Shown here piece after piece: positions 26,590 to 35,513 of a stretch of 64,000 nt of DNA (position 1 is the stretch's first letter; each line of letters opens with the position of its first letter). This DNA is from Clostridium sp. MCC353. Its GTDB lineage: Bacteria; Bacillota; Clostridia; Lachnospirales; Lachnospiraceae. The DNA lies in assembly GCF_018785315.1 (NCBI RefSeq), contig NZ_WQPN01000134.1, forward strand, positions 16,810 to 80,809, written 5' to 3'. The translations under genes were made by a program, and so were the position numbers. The notes beneath the pieces were generated by a model. That model had not been told where the DNA came from. It made no database searches and worked only from the letters and a program-made list of their open reading frames with translations.

Positions 26590-27325
26590 CGGCAGCATGG
26601 ACTGTTTTCATCCGTTCTGCCGTTTTGGCATTGGAATAAGGGACGCGTTTTACCAGGCGGGTGATGTAATCGCGTTCCAGCAGATATTTTAAACCGGAAG
26701 GAAAATTGAAGTCGTAAATATATCCCAGATAAGAAATCCACATATCCATATGTGTGCGGCGTTCGCTGTTTAAAATGGGAATGTGGTTTAAAAACTTCTG
26801 ATAGATCTCATCGGTGATCTCTTCCCGTCCCAGTTCTTCTTCGGAAACGTCCACCATGGTCTTCATGTCGGAAACGTCTTTCACCCTGAAGTTATCCATC
26901 TTATCCGCATCCCGGATCAGCCGGCTGTGAAGCAGAACCTGTCCTTTAAGCCCTTCTTCCATGCGGTACAGGCCGTGGTTTTTTATGGCTGTATAGATGA
27001 TGGTATCGTAAGTGCGTTCGGGGATAAATGATTCGATCAGCCGCTTTTCAAACAAAATGTCAAGGCTGCACTGGGCATGGGGCATTATGGCGTCGTCAAA
27101 ACTGTTGTACAACCGTAGCTGCTCAAACCGTCCGATGTCATGAAGAAGGGCGGTGTGCCTGGCAATTTCTGTATCTTCAACGGTCAGCTTTAAGTCTGCC
27201 GTGAGATAATCCATAGCTGAAATAACCCCGTATGTATGGATGATTTTCAGTTTAATCTTATCATCTTCCCTGTCGTATTGATCCAGATATTTTTCGAAAA
27301 TTTCTTCTGCGTGTTTAAAATTCAT
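26549..27325 (-). CDS. HD-domain metal-dependent hydrolase
   Basis: A protein of 258 residues with the HD motif in HTALLHDIGRFEQLRLY (about residues 60-76) and further histidines downstream, consistent with a metal-dependent phosphohydrolase. The family covers nucleotide, deoxynucleotide and cyclic-dinucleotide hydrolases; the substrate here cannot be predicted. No membrane segments. The ATG at 27325 has AAGGAG seven bases upstream and replaces a TTG six bases earlier. The gene is convergent with the sensor kinase and the coding ends overlap. Confidence 0.85.
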   Translation of the reverse strand: MNFKHAEEIFEKYLDQYDREDDKIKLKIIHTYGVISAMDYLTADLKLTVEDTEIARHTALLHDIGRFEQLRLYNSFDDAIMPHAQCSLDILFEKRLIESFIPERTYDTIIYTAIKNHGLYRMEEGLKGQVLLHSRLIRDADKMDNFRVKDVSDMKTMVDVSEEELGREEITDEIYQKFLNHIPILNSERRTHMDMWISYLGYIYDFNFPSGLKYLLERDYITRLVKRVPYSNAKTAERMKTVHAAAMDYLKAAALPKM

Positions 27326-27392
27326 GGACAATCTCCTTAAATGAGAATATAATACTATCTATGTGATTATAACATAATTTGGAGGTAAAGCA

Positions 27393-28229
27393 ATGAGTGA
27401 AAATTGTACACATAACTGCAGCAGCTGCGGTGAAAGCTGTTCCAGCCGCACTCAGGAGCAGACCAGCTTTTTAGAGCCGCTTAACCCGGCAAGTTCCGTT
27501 AAAAAAGTGATTGGAGTTGTCAGCGGAAAGGGCGGAGTGGGCAAATCCCTGGTTACAGCCATGATGGCGGTGAAGATGAACGCAAAAGGTCATAAGACAG
27601 CCATTTTGGATGCGGATATTACAGGACCTTCCATACCCAAGGCATTTGGCATTTCCAAAGACAGCGTTGGAATGGCGGGAGAGAACCTGATGGTTCCGGC
27701 CACCAGTTCAACCGGTATCGAGATCATGTCGGCCAACCTTCTTTTGGATCATGATACGGATCCTGTTATCTGGAGAGGACCTGTGATTGCGGGCGCGGTA
27801 AAACAGTTCTGGCAGGAAACCCTGTGGGAGAATGTTGACTATATGTTTGTGGATATGCCTCCGGGAACAGGAGATGTCCCTCTTACCGTATTCCAGTCCC
27901 TTCCTGTGGATGGAATTATCATTGTCACATCCCCTCAGGAACTGGTGTCCATGATCGTTGGTAAAGCGGTTAATATGGCGAAGAAGATGAACATTCCGAT
28001 TATCGGGCTGGTTGAAAATATGAGCTATCTGGAATGCCCGGACTGCGGAAAGAAGATTTCCGTATTCGGTGAGAGCCATATTGATGAAGTTGCCAAAGAG
28101 TATGGTGTTCCGGTAATCGCGAAGATCCCGATCCGGCCGGAAACGGCAGGGGCTGTGGATGCGGGAACCATAGAGTATTTAGACGCGCCGTGGCTTGATG
28201 AGGCGGCGGGGATTGTGGAGAAAATTTGA
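27393..28229 (+). CDS. mrp: Mrp/NBP35-family iron-sulfur carrier ATPase
   Basis: A 278-residue P-loop ATPase that carries and inserts Fe-S clusters. The deviant Walker A GKGGVGKS is at about 45-52. A cysteine-rich N-terminus (C5, C9, C12, C16) resembles the ferredoxin-like N-terminus of Nbp35. The dimer-bridging CPDC motif for cluster binding is at C215 and C218. DMPPGTGDVPLT is the usual switch region. Both cysteine sites being present suggests it holds an N-terminal cluster and a bridging one. It is divergent from the HD-domain gene. A giant palindrome starts 8 bases after its stop. Confidence 0.92.
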   Translation: MSENCTHNCSSCGESCSSRTQEQTSFLEPLNPASSVKKVIGVVSGKGGVGKSLVTAMMAVKMNAKGHKTAILDADITGPSIPKAFGISKDSVGMAGENLMVPATSSTGIEIMSANLLLDHDTDPVIWRGPVIAGAVKQFWQETLWENVDYMFVDMPPGTGDVPLTVFQSLPVDGIIIVTSPQELVSMIVGKAVNMAKKMNIPIIGLVENMSYLECPDCGKKISVFGESHIDEVAKEYGVPVIAKIPIRPETAGAVDAGTIEYLDAPWLDEAAGIVEKI

Positions 28230-28237
28230 TTTAAGCC

Positions 28238-28601
28238 GTGAACGTTACGCAGGAAAGCGGGACGAGGGGGCGGCGGCAGGTCCGGGCTTTGGGAACGGGC
28301 CGGGCCGGACGGAATCCAACGGCGCAGGAAAGCGGCTTCCAACCGTAAGTTAATCTAAGGCCGCAGGGATGGAAAAGGACGGTCCGATGCCCATTCACGG
28401 TGAACTCTTTATGGACTTCACCGTTCAGTGGGCATCTCAGAAACTGATTTGGTTTTCAGTTTCTGCCCGTCTTTTTCCATCCCTGCGGCCTAAGATTAAC
28501 TAAACGGTTTCCAGACGCCTTCCTGCACCGTTGGATTCCATCCGGCCCGGCCCGTTCCCAAAGCCCGGACCTGCCGCCGCCCCCTCGTCCCGCTTTCCTG
28601 C
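28238..28601. repeat. Giant branched palindrome, copy 2
   Basis: Opens with GTGAACGTTACGC (28238-28250). The arms (from 28249 to about 28390, and from about 28465 to 28601) pair with only scattered mismatches: GCAGGAAAGCGGGACGAGGG meets CCCTCGTCCCGCTTTCCTGC, and an inner GGCCGCAGGGATGGAAAA meets its exact complement. The apex has two hairpins: GATGCCCA...TGGGCATC enclosing ACGGTGAA/TTCACCGT, and CAGAAACTGA/TCAGTTTCTG. The plan (one very long stem topped by two small hairpins, just after a stop codon) is the same as in copy 1 although the base sequence of the arms differs. Confidence 0.85.
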
Positions 28602-28991
28602 TATATATCAAATCTATAAAGGTTTTTGACAAGGGCATAATAAAACAACTGAAAAAACAGGTGCCAACCTACAACAAAACGCCGCTATTGGAGACAATGG
28701 GCGGCGTTTTTGTGTATATGGGAAAATTGCGGCGGACATTATATGGGCAAGGCTGGATTGTCATGTCGCTGGTATGGCCCCATGCACTTCTGGATATTTT
28801 GCGTCCAGAAGTAGTAAGGGGGTATTGACTAGAAAAGGAGGTCTGCGCTATGAATACGGTGCAGAGAGCCTTGATTATAGATAATGACTTGAACATAAAG
28901 GCCGTCAAGGCGCGGGCACTCTGACAAAACAGGTGCTTGAACAAGCCTTGTTTCTTCCCGGCGTTACTCTTACGTAAACATTAAGTGGAAA
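28602..28991. other. Intergenic remnant region with a terminator and a very short frame
   Basis: No recognised gene. A clean intrinsic terminator is at 28676-28711 (AAAACGCCGC pairing with GCGGCGTTTT, then T). A 24-codon frame at 28851-28925 (MNTVQRALIIDNDLN...) has a strong ribosome site AAAGGAGG. The surroundings read like the decayed end of a mobile element, but no family could be assigned. It may also insulate mrp from the minus-strand aminotransferase gene. Confidence 0.45.
28676..28711 (+). terminator. Intrinsic terminator in the remnant region
   Basis: AAAACGCCGC (28677-28686) pairs with GCGGCGTTTT (28701-28710) around a 14-base loop and runs into T residues. It lies downstream of the mrp palindrome. 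Confidence 0.75.
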
Positions 28992-29843
28992 TTATTCCCT
29001 CATTTCCGTATCTGCCAGATATTTTTTCCAATACGCATCTTTAAGCACATCCACAATCTCAGCCGCCTTTCCGCCTACTGGGATTCCGTCAATTTCACAG
29101 GCCGTTTTGCAGAGTTTGCTGGCGCTGGATACGATTACCTCATCGGCGGACATCAGCTCATCCAGGGTAAAAGGCGTTTCGTCCACAGGGATGTTGTGAT
29201 CCTTGCAGATGCGGATCAGATGGGAGCGGGTGATTCCCGGCAGTATGTAGTGGTCGGTTGGATGGGTTTTGAATACGCCGTCCTTTATGATGGACACATT
29301 GCTGTGTGCGCATTCTGTCACGATGTTTCCGCGGTGGAAGACGGCTTCATTGCAGCCCGCTTCGGAGGCCTTTTGGGCGGCCATGACGTTGGGCAGAAGG
29401 TTCAGGGTTTTAATATTGCAGTGAAGGAAACGGGTGTCTTCTGTGGTGATCAGTTTCAGCTTTTTGGAGAGGTCGAATTCGCCGCCGGGTTTGATCATAA
29501 TCCAGATATTGACCGGAACATCTCCCTTGGGGAATTCGTGGGTCCGTTCTGCCGTTCCTCTGGTAGCCTGCCAGTAGACAAATTGGTTGGGAGAATCCAC
29601 TTTTTGAACCATGTCCATCACCAGCGCCTTCATCCCGGCTTTTGTATAAGGAAGTTTGATCTTTAAAAGGCCGGCGCTGTTGTAAAAGCGGTCGATGTGA
29701 TCGTCCATGGCAAAGGGAACGTGATTCCTGGCAGTGGTGGCTTCGTAAACGCCGTCCCCGAACCAGCAGACGCGGTCGTTCATCGGAACGGTCATCTCGT
29801 CCAATGGCCCGTAATTTCCATTATAATAACCTAATTTTTCCAT
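28992..29843 (-). CDS. dat: D-amino acid aminotransferase
   Basis: A 283-residue fold-type IV PLP enzyme that interconverts D-alanine and D-glutamate with their keto acids, feeding peptidoglycan synthesis. The PLP lysine is K145 in HCNIKTLNLLP and E177 in NIVTECAHSN; both numbers coincide exactly with the Bacillus D-amino acid transaminase. The substrate region RGTAERTHEFP matches its RGT-x2-R-x-H-x-FP loop. A branched-chain aminotransferase or aminodeoxychorismate lyase is therefore less likely. The ATG at 29843 is preceded by GAGGA; an ATG 12 bases upstream and the longer frame to 29909 are less supported. Confidence 0.9.
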   Translation of the reverse strand: MEKLGYYNGNYGPLDEMTVPMNDRVCWFGDGVYEATTARNHVPFAMDDHIDRFYNSAGLLKIKLPYTKAGMKALVMDMVQKVDSPNQFVYWQATRGTAERTHEFPKGDVPVNIWIMIKPGGEFDLSKKLKLITTEDTRFLHCNIKTLNLLPNVMAAQKASEAGCNEAVFHRGNIVTECAHSNVSIIKDGVFKTHPTDHYILPGITRSHLIRICKDHNIPVDETPFTLDELMSADEVIVSSASKLCKTACEIDGIPVGGKAAEIVDVLKDAYWKKYLADTEMRE

Positions 29844-30026
29844 AAATGTCCTCATTTCTGCGCAGCTTTTTATTAAAAAACAGAGCCTGCGGATGCCGCA
29901 CCGACACAAACTCCGTTCATGGTTGAAATTAAAATAAAATAGCAGATTTTATAGGATGAAAATCTGATTGAATCATAACATGGAGGGATATTTTTGTAAA
30001 GAATGATTCTGCTGACAGGTTTTTGC

Positions 30027-30099
30027 TCACAGCCCCTCATCAGTAAAGCCGGCAGGCCGGCAGCTCCGTCCGGTTGGCTTTGCTCATAGAGGGCTGTGA
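30027..30099. other. Branched hairpin between dat and the alarmone synthetase gene
   Basis: TCACAGCCCCTC pairs with GAGGGCTGTGA, and inside it AGTAAAGCC pairs with GGCTTTGCT; a GC-rich loop with GCCGGC-type pairing sits at the tip. It lies upstream of dat (minus strand) and upstream of the rel promoter (plus strand), so it is not a terminator of either. It may be part of the dat leader or a small structured RNA. Confidence 0.45.
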
Positions 30100-30142
30100 A
30101 CTGTAAGTCTGGGGGCTTTAGAAAATTTTAAGCATTCTCCCA

Positions 30143-30171
30143 TTGATGATAATGTGATTTACGTATATAAT
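30143..30171 (+). promoter_or_regulatory. Promoter of the small alarmone synthetase gene
   Basis: TTGATG (30143-30148) and a perfect TATAAT (30166-30171) with a 17-base spacer, 33 bases before the start codon. Confidence 0.75.
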
Positions 30172-30204
30172 ATTCGTAGGACAATAGGAACCAGAGGTGT
30201 ACTA

Positions 30205-30912
30205 ATGAATATTAACATGAATCCCAATAGTGAATTGGAACAATCCATCGTCAGCGTTCCGGATTTGGTGCATGTTCCGGATAATTGGGCGGATCAGGCA
30301 TATCAGTTCCAGCAGGTGATGATGATGTTTACCTGCGCAATCCGTGAAGTGAAAACCAAGTTAGAGGTGTTAAACGACGAACTTTCAGTGAAAAACCAGA
30401 GAAATCCCATTGAGATGATAAAATCCAGAGTGAAAAAGCCTAAGAGCATTATTGAAAAGCTGCAGAGGAGAGGGCTGGAGATTTCCCTTGAATCGGTGCT
30501 GAATAATCTGGATGATGTGGCGGGTATCCGTGTGATCTGTTCCTTTGTGGATGATATTTATGAAGTTGCGGACATGCTGATCCGGCAGGATGATATAACG
30601 GTCATTACGATTAAAGATTATATTAAGAATCCCAAGCCCAATGGTTACAGAAGTTATCACATGATCATCGAGATTCCGGTATTCTTTTCCGACCGGAAAA
30701 AACCCATGAGGGTTGAAGTGCAGATCAGGACAATCGCGATGGACTTCTGGGCCAGCCTGGATCATCAGTTGAAATATAAAAAGGAATTTGTGGATTCGGA
30801 AGAGATCGGGCAGGAATTAAAGACCTGCGCAGATGTGATTGCCCAGACGGATATTAAGATGCTGGAAATCAGAAAGAGAATTGAGGCCCAGGGAATCACC
30901 GTTAAAAAGTAA
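30205..30912 (+). CDS. Small alarmone synthetase, RelQ/YjbM-like GTP pyrophosphokinase
   Basis: A 235-residue protein consisting of a RelA/SpoT synthetase domain only, which makes (p)ppGpp from ATP and GDP/GTP. Motifs include DDVAGIRVICSFVDDIY, PNGYRSYHMIIEIP and VEVQIRTIAMDFWASLDHQ. It lacks HD hydrolase, TGS and ACT domains, as in RelQ/RelP of Firmicutes. The ATG at 30205 follows AGAGGTG and lies downstream of a perfect -10 box, so the longer frame from 30154 would start before transcription does. It ends 18 bases from a convergent acetyltransferase gene. Confidence 0.92.
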   Translation: MNINMNPNSELEQSIVSVPDLVHVPDNWADQAYQFQQVMMMFTCAIREVKTKLEVLNDELSVKNQRNPIEMIKSRVKKPKSIIEKLQRRGLEISLESVLNNLDDVAGIRVICSFVDDIYEVADMLIRQDDITVITIKDYIKNPKPNGYRSYHMIIEIPVFFSDRKKPMRVEVQIRTIAMDFWASLDHQLKYKKEFVDSEEIGQELKTCADVIAQTDIKMLEIRKRIEAQGITVKK

Positions 30913-30930
30913 CCATCAACAGCCATTCGG

Positions 30931-31674
30931 TTAATAAAGGTAGTAGGACAGGGTTTCGCAGATGTGGAACCCTGTTTTCTTATATAAGGACAGGGCCGCT
31001 TTATTGGCGCTTGTCACCTGCAGACGGAGAATGAGGATTCCGTTTTCCATCAGACGGGGAAAGAGGCTCCATAGAAAACGTGTGCCCAGACCCTGGTTTC
31101 TGAAGGGTTCTTTTATTTCCATTTCATAAAGGCAGGCGGAACCGCAGCCGTAATCCAGACGGCAGCTTCCGATCAATTGATGATTTAACAGGCCGAGGCA
31201 GAGCCCGTCTTCCTGAAATTCAAGGTGGATGGGATCTTCCGGCTCTGTCTCTTTTTTTATGGCGCGTTCCATCATATATTCAGAATAGTCGTATTCAGCT
31301 CCGATGGCATTGAGTACGTTCATCGTTTCCCGGCATCCGGGGGAAGTTACGAAAAGCAGATCATATCCGGCGTCTTCCTTTTCTTCCTTTTCTTCCAGCC
31401 AGGAGAGGGCCAGATCAAAGAGCTGGGAAAAACAGCCCTGGCCCCGCTTTTCAGGAAGGGTGAAAGCGGTGCATTCACAGCAGTCTTCCCAGGAAAAGAA
31501 GAGGGATAGGGCGCTTATGAGAGAGCCGTCGTCATCGAAAAGCAGAAAATGGCGGGCGCCCTCCTCCAGGGGATAGGAAAGCCGCGTGGAATCATGGCCG
31601 CAGCAGGATGTTACGACAGAACGAATCTGAATTTTTTCTTCTTCACTGAGTGTCCAGGTCTGTTTGGTTTTCAT
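30931..31674 (-). CDS. GNAT-family N-acetyltransferase
   Basis: A 247-residue protein with a C-terminal GNAT domain (about 135-247). The acetyl-CoA-binding motif A appears as EIKEPFRNQGLGTRFL (Q/RxxGxG/A type). The N-terminal half (about 30-130), with FTLPEKRGQGCFSQLFDLAL, looks like a second, partly degenerate GNAT fold, so the protein may be a tandem GNAT. Substrate unknown. It is a single-gene minus-strand unit between two plus-strand units. Confidence 0.85.
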   Translation of the reverse strand: MKTKQTWTLSEEEKIQIRSVVTSCCGHDSTRLSYPLEEGARHFLLFDDDGSLISALSLFFSWEDCCECTAFTLPEKRGQGCFSQLFDLALSWLEEKEEKEDAGYDLLFVTSPGCRETMNVLNAIGAEYDYSEYMMERAIKKETEPEDPIHLEFQEDGLCLGLLNHQLIGSCRLDYGCGSACLYEMEIKEPFRNQGLGTRFLWSLFPRLMENGILILRLQVTSANKAALSLYKKTGFHICETLSYYLY

Positions 31675-31754
31675 AAGATCTCTCTTTTCCGGTTTTTATA
31701 TAGTATAGTACAAGAAAGGCGCCTGTTTCAACCAAATATTTTCCATATTTTACA

Positions 31755-31783
31755 TTGTTTGAACAATATCATAATGGTAGAAT
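31755..31783 (+). promoter_or_regulatory. Promoter of the lrgAB operon
   Basis: TTGTTT (31755-31760) and TAGAAT (31778-31783) with a 17-base spacer, about 40 bases before lrgA. A small dyad TTGTTTGAACAA overlaps the -35 box and could be an operator. Confidence 0.6.
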
Positions 31784-31824
31784 ATGAATTACAAAAAGAA
31801 TAAGCGGAATATCGGGGGAAAGCA

Positions 31825-32184
31825 ATGAAATACTTAAAACAAATCAGCATTATTTTTGGAATTACCATGATCGGGGAACTGTTGAACCAGATTCTTCCAT
31901 TTCCCATCCCTTCGGGAGTGTACGGGCTGTTTTTGCTTTTGGCGGGGCTGTGTTCAGGGATAATAAAGTTAGAGGATGTGGAGCGGACGGGAAACCTGCT
32001 TCTGGACCTGATGCCTCTCATGTTTGTGCCGGTTTCGGTGGGACTTCTCGACAGTTTTGAAGCGCTGAAGGCAGTGTTGATTCCCATTGTTGTGATATCA
32101 TGTGTTTCCACCATAGTGGTCATGATTGTTACAGGTAAGACAGCAGAATGGATTATACACAGAAATGAGAGGAGAAAATCATGA
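31825..32184 (+). CDS. lrgA: CidA/LrgA-family holin-like protein
   Basis: A 119-residue membrane protein with four hydrophobic segments and the family pattern IFGITMIGELLNQILPFPIPSGVYGL. LrgA/CidA proteins act with LrgB/CidB in export of small metabolites such as pyruvate, and modulate murein hydrolase activity and cell lysis. Its stop overlaps the lrgB start (ATGA). No LytSR-type regulator is adjacent, but a LytTR/GHKL pair lies about 6 kb upstream. Confidence 0.88.
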   Translation: MKYLKQISIIFGITMIGELLNQILPFPIPSGVYGLFLLLAGLCSGIIKLEDVERTGNLLLDLMPLMFVPVSVGLLDSFEALKAVLIPIVVISCVSTIVVMIVTGKTAEWIIHRNERRKS

Positions 32185-32873
32185 GCGATATGTTGTCTGC
32201 ATCCCTATTTTTCGGACTGGTAATCAGTACGGTCACTTATCTGTTTGGTATCTGGGTTAAGAATAAAACGAAGCTGGCCCTGTTTAATCCGCTTCTCATT
32301 TCCGTGGCGCTGGTTATTTTGTTTTTGGTGGTATTTAAGATCGATTATGAAGAATATAATAGAGGGGCAAGTTATATCTCCTATTTTTTGACGCCTGCCA
32401 CAGTGTGTCTGGCAATTCCGCTGTATAAGCAGCTGAGGCTGTTAAAGAAGCACCTGCTGGCTGTGATCGGCGGCATTGCGTCGGGAGTGGCGGCCAGCGC
32501 GTTCAGCATTTTTGCGTTGAGCCTGGTGTTTAAACTGGAACATGTGCACTATGTCACCCTGCTTCCCAAATCCATTACAACCGCAATCGGTATGGGAGTC
32601 AGCGAAGAAGCGGGAGGAATTGTAACGTTAACGGTGGTTAGTATCATAATTACCGGAATTTTAGGGAACATAATAGCAGAGACTTTATTTAAGATTGCGA
32701 AAATCACCCATCCCATCGCAAAGGGATTGGCACTGGGCACTTCCGCCCATGCGATCGGTACGGCGAAAGCGCTGGAGATCGGGGAAATCGAAGGGGCGAT
32801 GAGCAGTTTAGCCATTGCGGTGGCTGGACTGATGACGGTTCTGGTGGTGCCTGTGGTGAGCGGTTTGATTTGA
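32181..32873 (+). CDS. lrgB: LrgB/CidB-family membrane protein
   Basis: A 230-residue protein with about six to seven transmembrane segments and the LrgB hallmarks LLPKSITTAIGMGVSEEAGG and LGTSAHAIGTAKALEIGE. It is the obligate partner of the preceding LrgA-like protein and is translationally coupled to it. The pair is usually membrane-located and tied to carbon-overflow or cell-death control. pepF follows after 25 bases. Confidence 0.92.
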   Translation: MSDMLSASLFFGLVISTVTYLFGIWVKNKTKLALFNPLLISVALVILFLVVFKIDYEEYNRGASYISYFLTPATVCLAIPLYKQLRLLKKHLLAVIGGIASGVAASAFSIFALSLVFKLEHVHYVTLLPKSITTAIGMGVSEEAGGIVTLTVVSIIITGILGNIIAETLFKIAKITHPIAKGLALGTSAHAIGTAKALEIGEIEGAMSSLAIAVAGLMTVLVVPVVSGLI

Positions 32874-32898
32874 CGAATATAAGCTTTGGAAGGGAGAA

Positions 32899-34701
32899 AT
32901 GATGAAAAAAAGAGAAGAGATACCAGTGGAGTTCACATGGAAAATGGAAGATATGTTTTCTGACGACAGGGAGTGGGAATCTTTATATAAAGAAACAGAG
33001 GCGCAGTTGGAACGCTATGAGGAGTTTAAGGGCCATCTGGCTGATTCCGCCAAAACCCTGTATGAATGTTTGAAACTGGATGATGAACTGTCCTTAAAGC
33101 TGGAACGGATTTTCGTCTATGCGAAGCAGAAATCAGACCAGGATACGGCAAATCCTCTTTATCAGGATTATACGTCCAGGGCGCAAAGCCTTTCTTATAA
33201 AGCGGCGGCCCTGTCCTCCTATATTGTACCTGAAATCCTGTCAATGGATGAGGGGCTTTTAAAGGAGTATATGGAATCCGGCAATGGGCTGGAACATTTT
33301 AAACGGGCCGTGGATTTATTGATGCCGAAGAAGCAGCATACCCTGTCGCCTGAGATGGAGGCGCTTCTGGCCGATTCCTATGAGGCCACCCAAAGCCCGT
33401 CCCAGATATTCGGAATGTTTAACAATGCGGATCTTCGTTTCCCTGTAATCAAAGATGCGGATGGAAATGAGGTGCAGATCACCCATGGAAATTATATTTC
33501 TTTGATGGAAAGCAGTGACAGGCGGGTCAGAAAGGATGCGTTCCAGGCTCTTTATGGATGTTATAAACAATTCAGCAACACCCTGGCCGCCACTTACAGC
33601 GCCAACGTAAAGCAAGCCATATTTTATGCTAAGGCGAAGAACTATTCATCCAGCCGGGCCCATGTCCTGGCGGAGAATGAGATACCGGAGGAAGTCTACG
33701 ACAACCTGATTAAAGCGGTCCGCCGGTTTCTTCCGGCTCTGCACCGTTATGTGGGAATCAGGAAAAAGGTGATGGGGCTGGATGAGATCCATATGTATGA
33801 TATTTATGCGCCCATGGTTTCAGATGTTAAGAAAACCGTATCTTTTGAAGAAGCCAAGGAAATGGCTGAGGCCGGACTTACGCCGTTAGGCGGCAGATAT
33901 CTGGAACTTCTCAGGGAAGGCTTTGATAACCGGTGGATCGATGTGTATGAGAATGAAGGAAAGCGGAGCGGGGCCTATTCCTGGGGCGCTTATGGAAGCC
34001 ATCCCTATGTGCTTCTCAATTATAATGATACCCTGGATTACGTGTTCACTCTGGTCCATGAGATGGGGCATGCCCTTCATTCCTGGCATTCTGACCATAG
34101 CCAGCCTTATACTTATGCAGGATATAAGATCTTTGTGGCGGAAGTGGCGTCTACCTGCAATGAGGCGCTGCTGATCCGTCATTTGCTGGGGTGCAGCAAA
34201 GACAAGAAAGAAAAAAAGTATCTGATCAATCATTTTTTAGAGAGTTTCCGCACCACCTTATTCCGTCAGGCCATGTTTGCGGAGTTTGAAGCCATGACCC
34301 ATAAGATGGCGGAAGAAGGAAAGAGCCTGACAGCGCAGACGCTTTGCGGGCTGTATCATCAGTTAAATGTGGATTATTTTGGTCCGGACATGGTTGTGGA
34401 TCCGGAAATTGATTATGAATGGTCCCGGATTCCCCACTTTTATACGCCATTTTACGTATACCAGTACGCAACCGGCTTTTCAGCCGCAATTGCCATCAGC
34501 ACAAAGATCCTGAGTGGGGATCAGGAAACGATAAATGGCTATTTTAAGTTTTTAAGTGGAGGAAACTCCATGTCTCCAATCGATTTATTACGGCTGTGTG
34601 GGGTGGATATGTCTTCTCCGGAACCGGTTGAGGAAGCTTTGAAGGTATTTGAGAGTTTGTTGGAAGAATTTGAACAGGAGAATGAGGATGAACCTATATG
34701 A
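32899..34701 (+). CDS. pepF: Oligoendopeptidase F (M3B metallopeptidase)
   Basis: A 600-residue cytosolic zinc peptidase that cuts peptides of roughly 7-17 residues. The zinc motif HEMGH is at 387-391, with the third ligand glutamate expected in the following FVAEVASTCNEALL region. The N-terminal helical domain and overall length match PepF. It may recycle peptides or degrade signal or leader peptides. The ATG is preceded by GGAAGGGAG. The nitroreductase gene overlaps its last 14 bases. Confidence 0.94.
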   Translation: MMKKREEIPVEFTWKMEDMFSDDREWESLYKETEAQLERYEEFKGHLADSAKTLYECLKLDDELSLKLERIFVYAKQKSDQDTANPLYQDYTSRAQSLSYKAAALSSYIVPEILSMDEGLLKEYMESGNGLEHFKRAVDLLMPKKQHTLSPEMEALLADSYEATQSPSQIFGMFNNADLRFPVIKDADGNEVQITHGNYISLMESSDRRVRKDAFQALYGCYKQFSNTLAATYSANVKQAIFYAKAKNYSSSRAHVLAENEIPEEVYDNLIKAVRRFLPALHRYVGIRKKVMGLDEIHMYDIYAPMVSDVKKTVSFEEAKEMAEAGLTPLGGRYLELLREGFDNRWIDVYENEGKRSGAYSWGAYGSHPYVLLNYNDTLDYVFTLVHEMGHALHSWHSDHSQPYTYAGYKIFVAEVASTCNEALLIRHLLGCSKDKKEKKYLINHFLESFRTTLFRQAMFAEFEAMTHKMAEEGKSLTAQTLCGLYHQLNVDYFGPDMVVDPEIDYEWSRIPHFYTPFYVYQYATGFSAAIAISTKILSGDQETINGYFKFLSGGNSMSPIDLLRLCGVDMSSPEPVEEALKVFESLLEEFEQENEDEPI

Positions 34702-35449
34702 GGCCATAAGCGGAAGAAAGTCGGTCCGTAAGTTTTCAGAGGCCCTGCTTCCGCAGAAAATGCTGGATCAGATACTGGCATTCTGCAGAAAAGCGGCGCT
34801 TTTGGACTATGAGATTGAGACTAAGGCGGAAATACTCGATAATACAAAGGGATCGGTCAGATTAAAAGGGCTGTGGAAAGTCAATGCGCCCTACTATCTG
34901 GTGCTCTCTTCACAGGATAAAAAGGGATGTGAACGAAACGGCGGCTATCTGGCGGAACAGGTGGTTTTATACCTGACCGCCAAAGGGCTTGGGAGCTGTT
35001 ATCTGGGGGGATCTAAGGCTGATGTTCTGCTGCCCAGGGGATGGAAAGAGATCATTGTCATTGCGTTCGGATATGCCCAGGGAGTTCTTCTGAGGGAGGC
35101 TTCAAGGGCAAAAAGGCTTTCGCTGAAGGATCTGTGTATTTTTAAAGAGGAACCCAGCGAGAATGTGAAGACTATTTTAAAGGCGGCCCGTCTGGCTCCG
35201 TCTTCCATGAATACGCAGCCATGGCGTTTCATCGTATATAAGGACCATTTCAGCCTGTTTTCCTGCCGGGACCGTCTGCCGGTTCCTATGCTGTCGTCTA
35301 TGAGGGAATTTAACATCGGAATCGTGCTGGCCCATATCATGCTGGCGGCGGAGGAACTGTGGCTTAGAATGGGCTTTGAAGTGGAGGAATCCCTGAGCAG
35401 GAAGGTTTATAAAAATGGGGAGTATGTGGGGACGATAACATTGCAATAA
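34688..35449 (+). CDS. Nitroreductase-family flavoprotein
   Basis: A 253-residue FMN-dependent oxidoreductase-like protein. It begins with NLYEAISGRKSVRKF, the usual FMN-phosphate-binding RxSxRxF motif, and has a second typical stretch AARLAPSSMNTQPWRF in the middle. Two halves of the fold are recognisable, with the PSSMNxQPW motif unusually late (about residue 170), because of an extended N-terminal half; this architecture is seen in the 'putative TM nitroreductase' subgroup. Physiological substrate unknown. The ATG at 34688 follows AGGAG and overlaps pepF. Confidence 0.85.
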   Translation: MNLYEAISGRKSVRKFSEALLPQKMLDQILAFCRKAALLDYEIETKAEILDNTKGSVRLKGLWKVNAPYYLVLSSQDKKGCERNGGYLAEQVVLYLTAKGLGSCYLGGSKADVLLPRGWKEIIVIAFGYAQGVLLREASRAKRLSLKDLCIFKEEPSENVKTILKAARLAPSSMNTQPWRFIVYKDHFSLFSCRDRLPVPMLSSMREFNIGIVLAHIMLAAEELWLRMGFEVEESLSRKVYKNGEYVGTITLQ

Positions 35450-35469
35450 CCATGGACTTATGCTAAAAT
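35441..35469 (+). promoter_or_regulatory. Promoter of the pyrFKDE operon
   Basis: TTGCAA (35441-35446) and TAAAAT (35464-35469) with a 17-base spacer. The leader to the pyrF start is under 40 bases, too short for a PyrR-type attenuator. Confidence 0.6.
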
Positions 35470-35513
35470 GGGAAAGAATAACAATTAAGAGAAAACCGAG
35501 GAGGATATGGTTG

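Noticed and set aside
28602-28991. Possible intact mobile-element gene
   Set aside because: Only short unstarted frames and one 24-codon frame; no transposase or relaxase motif.
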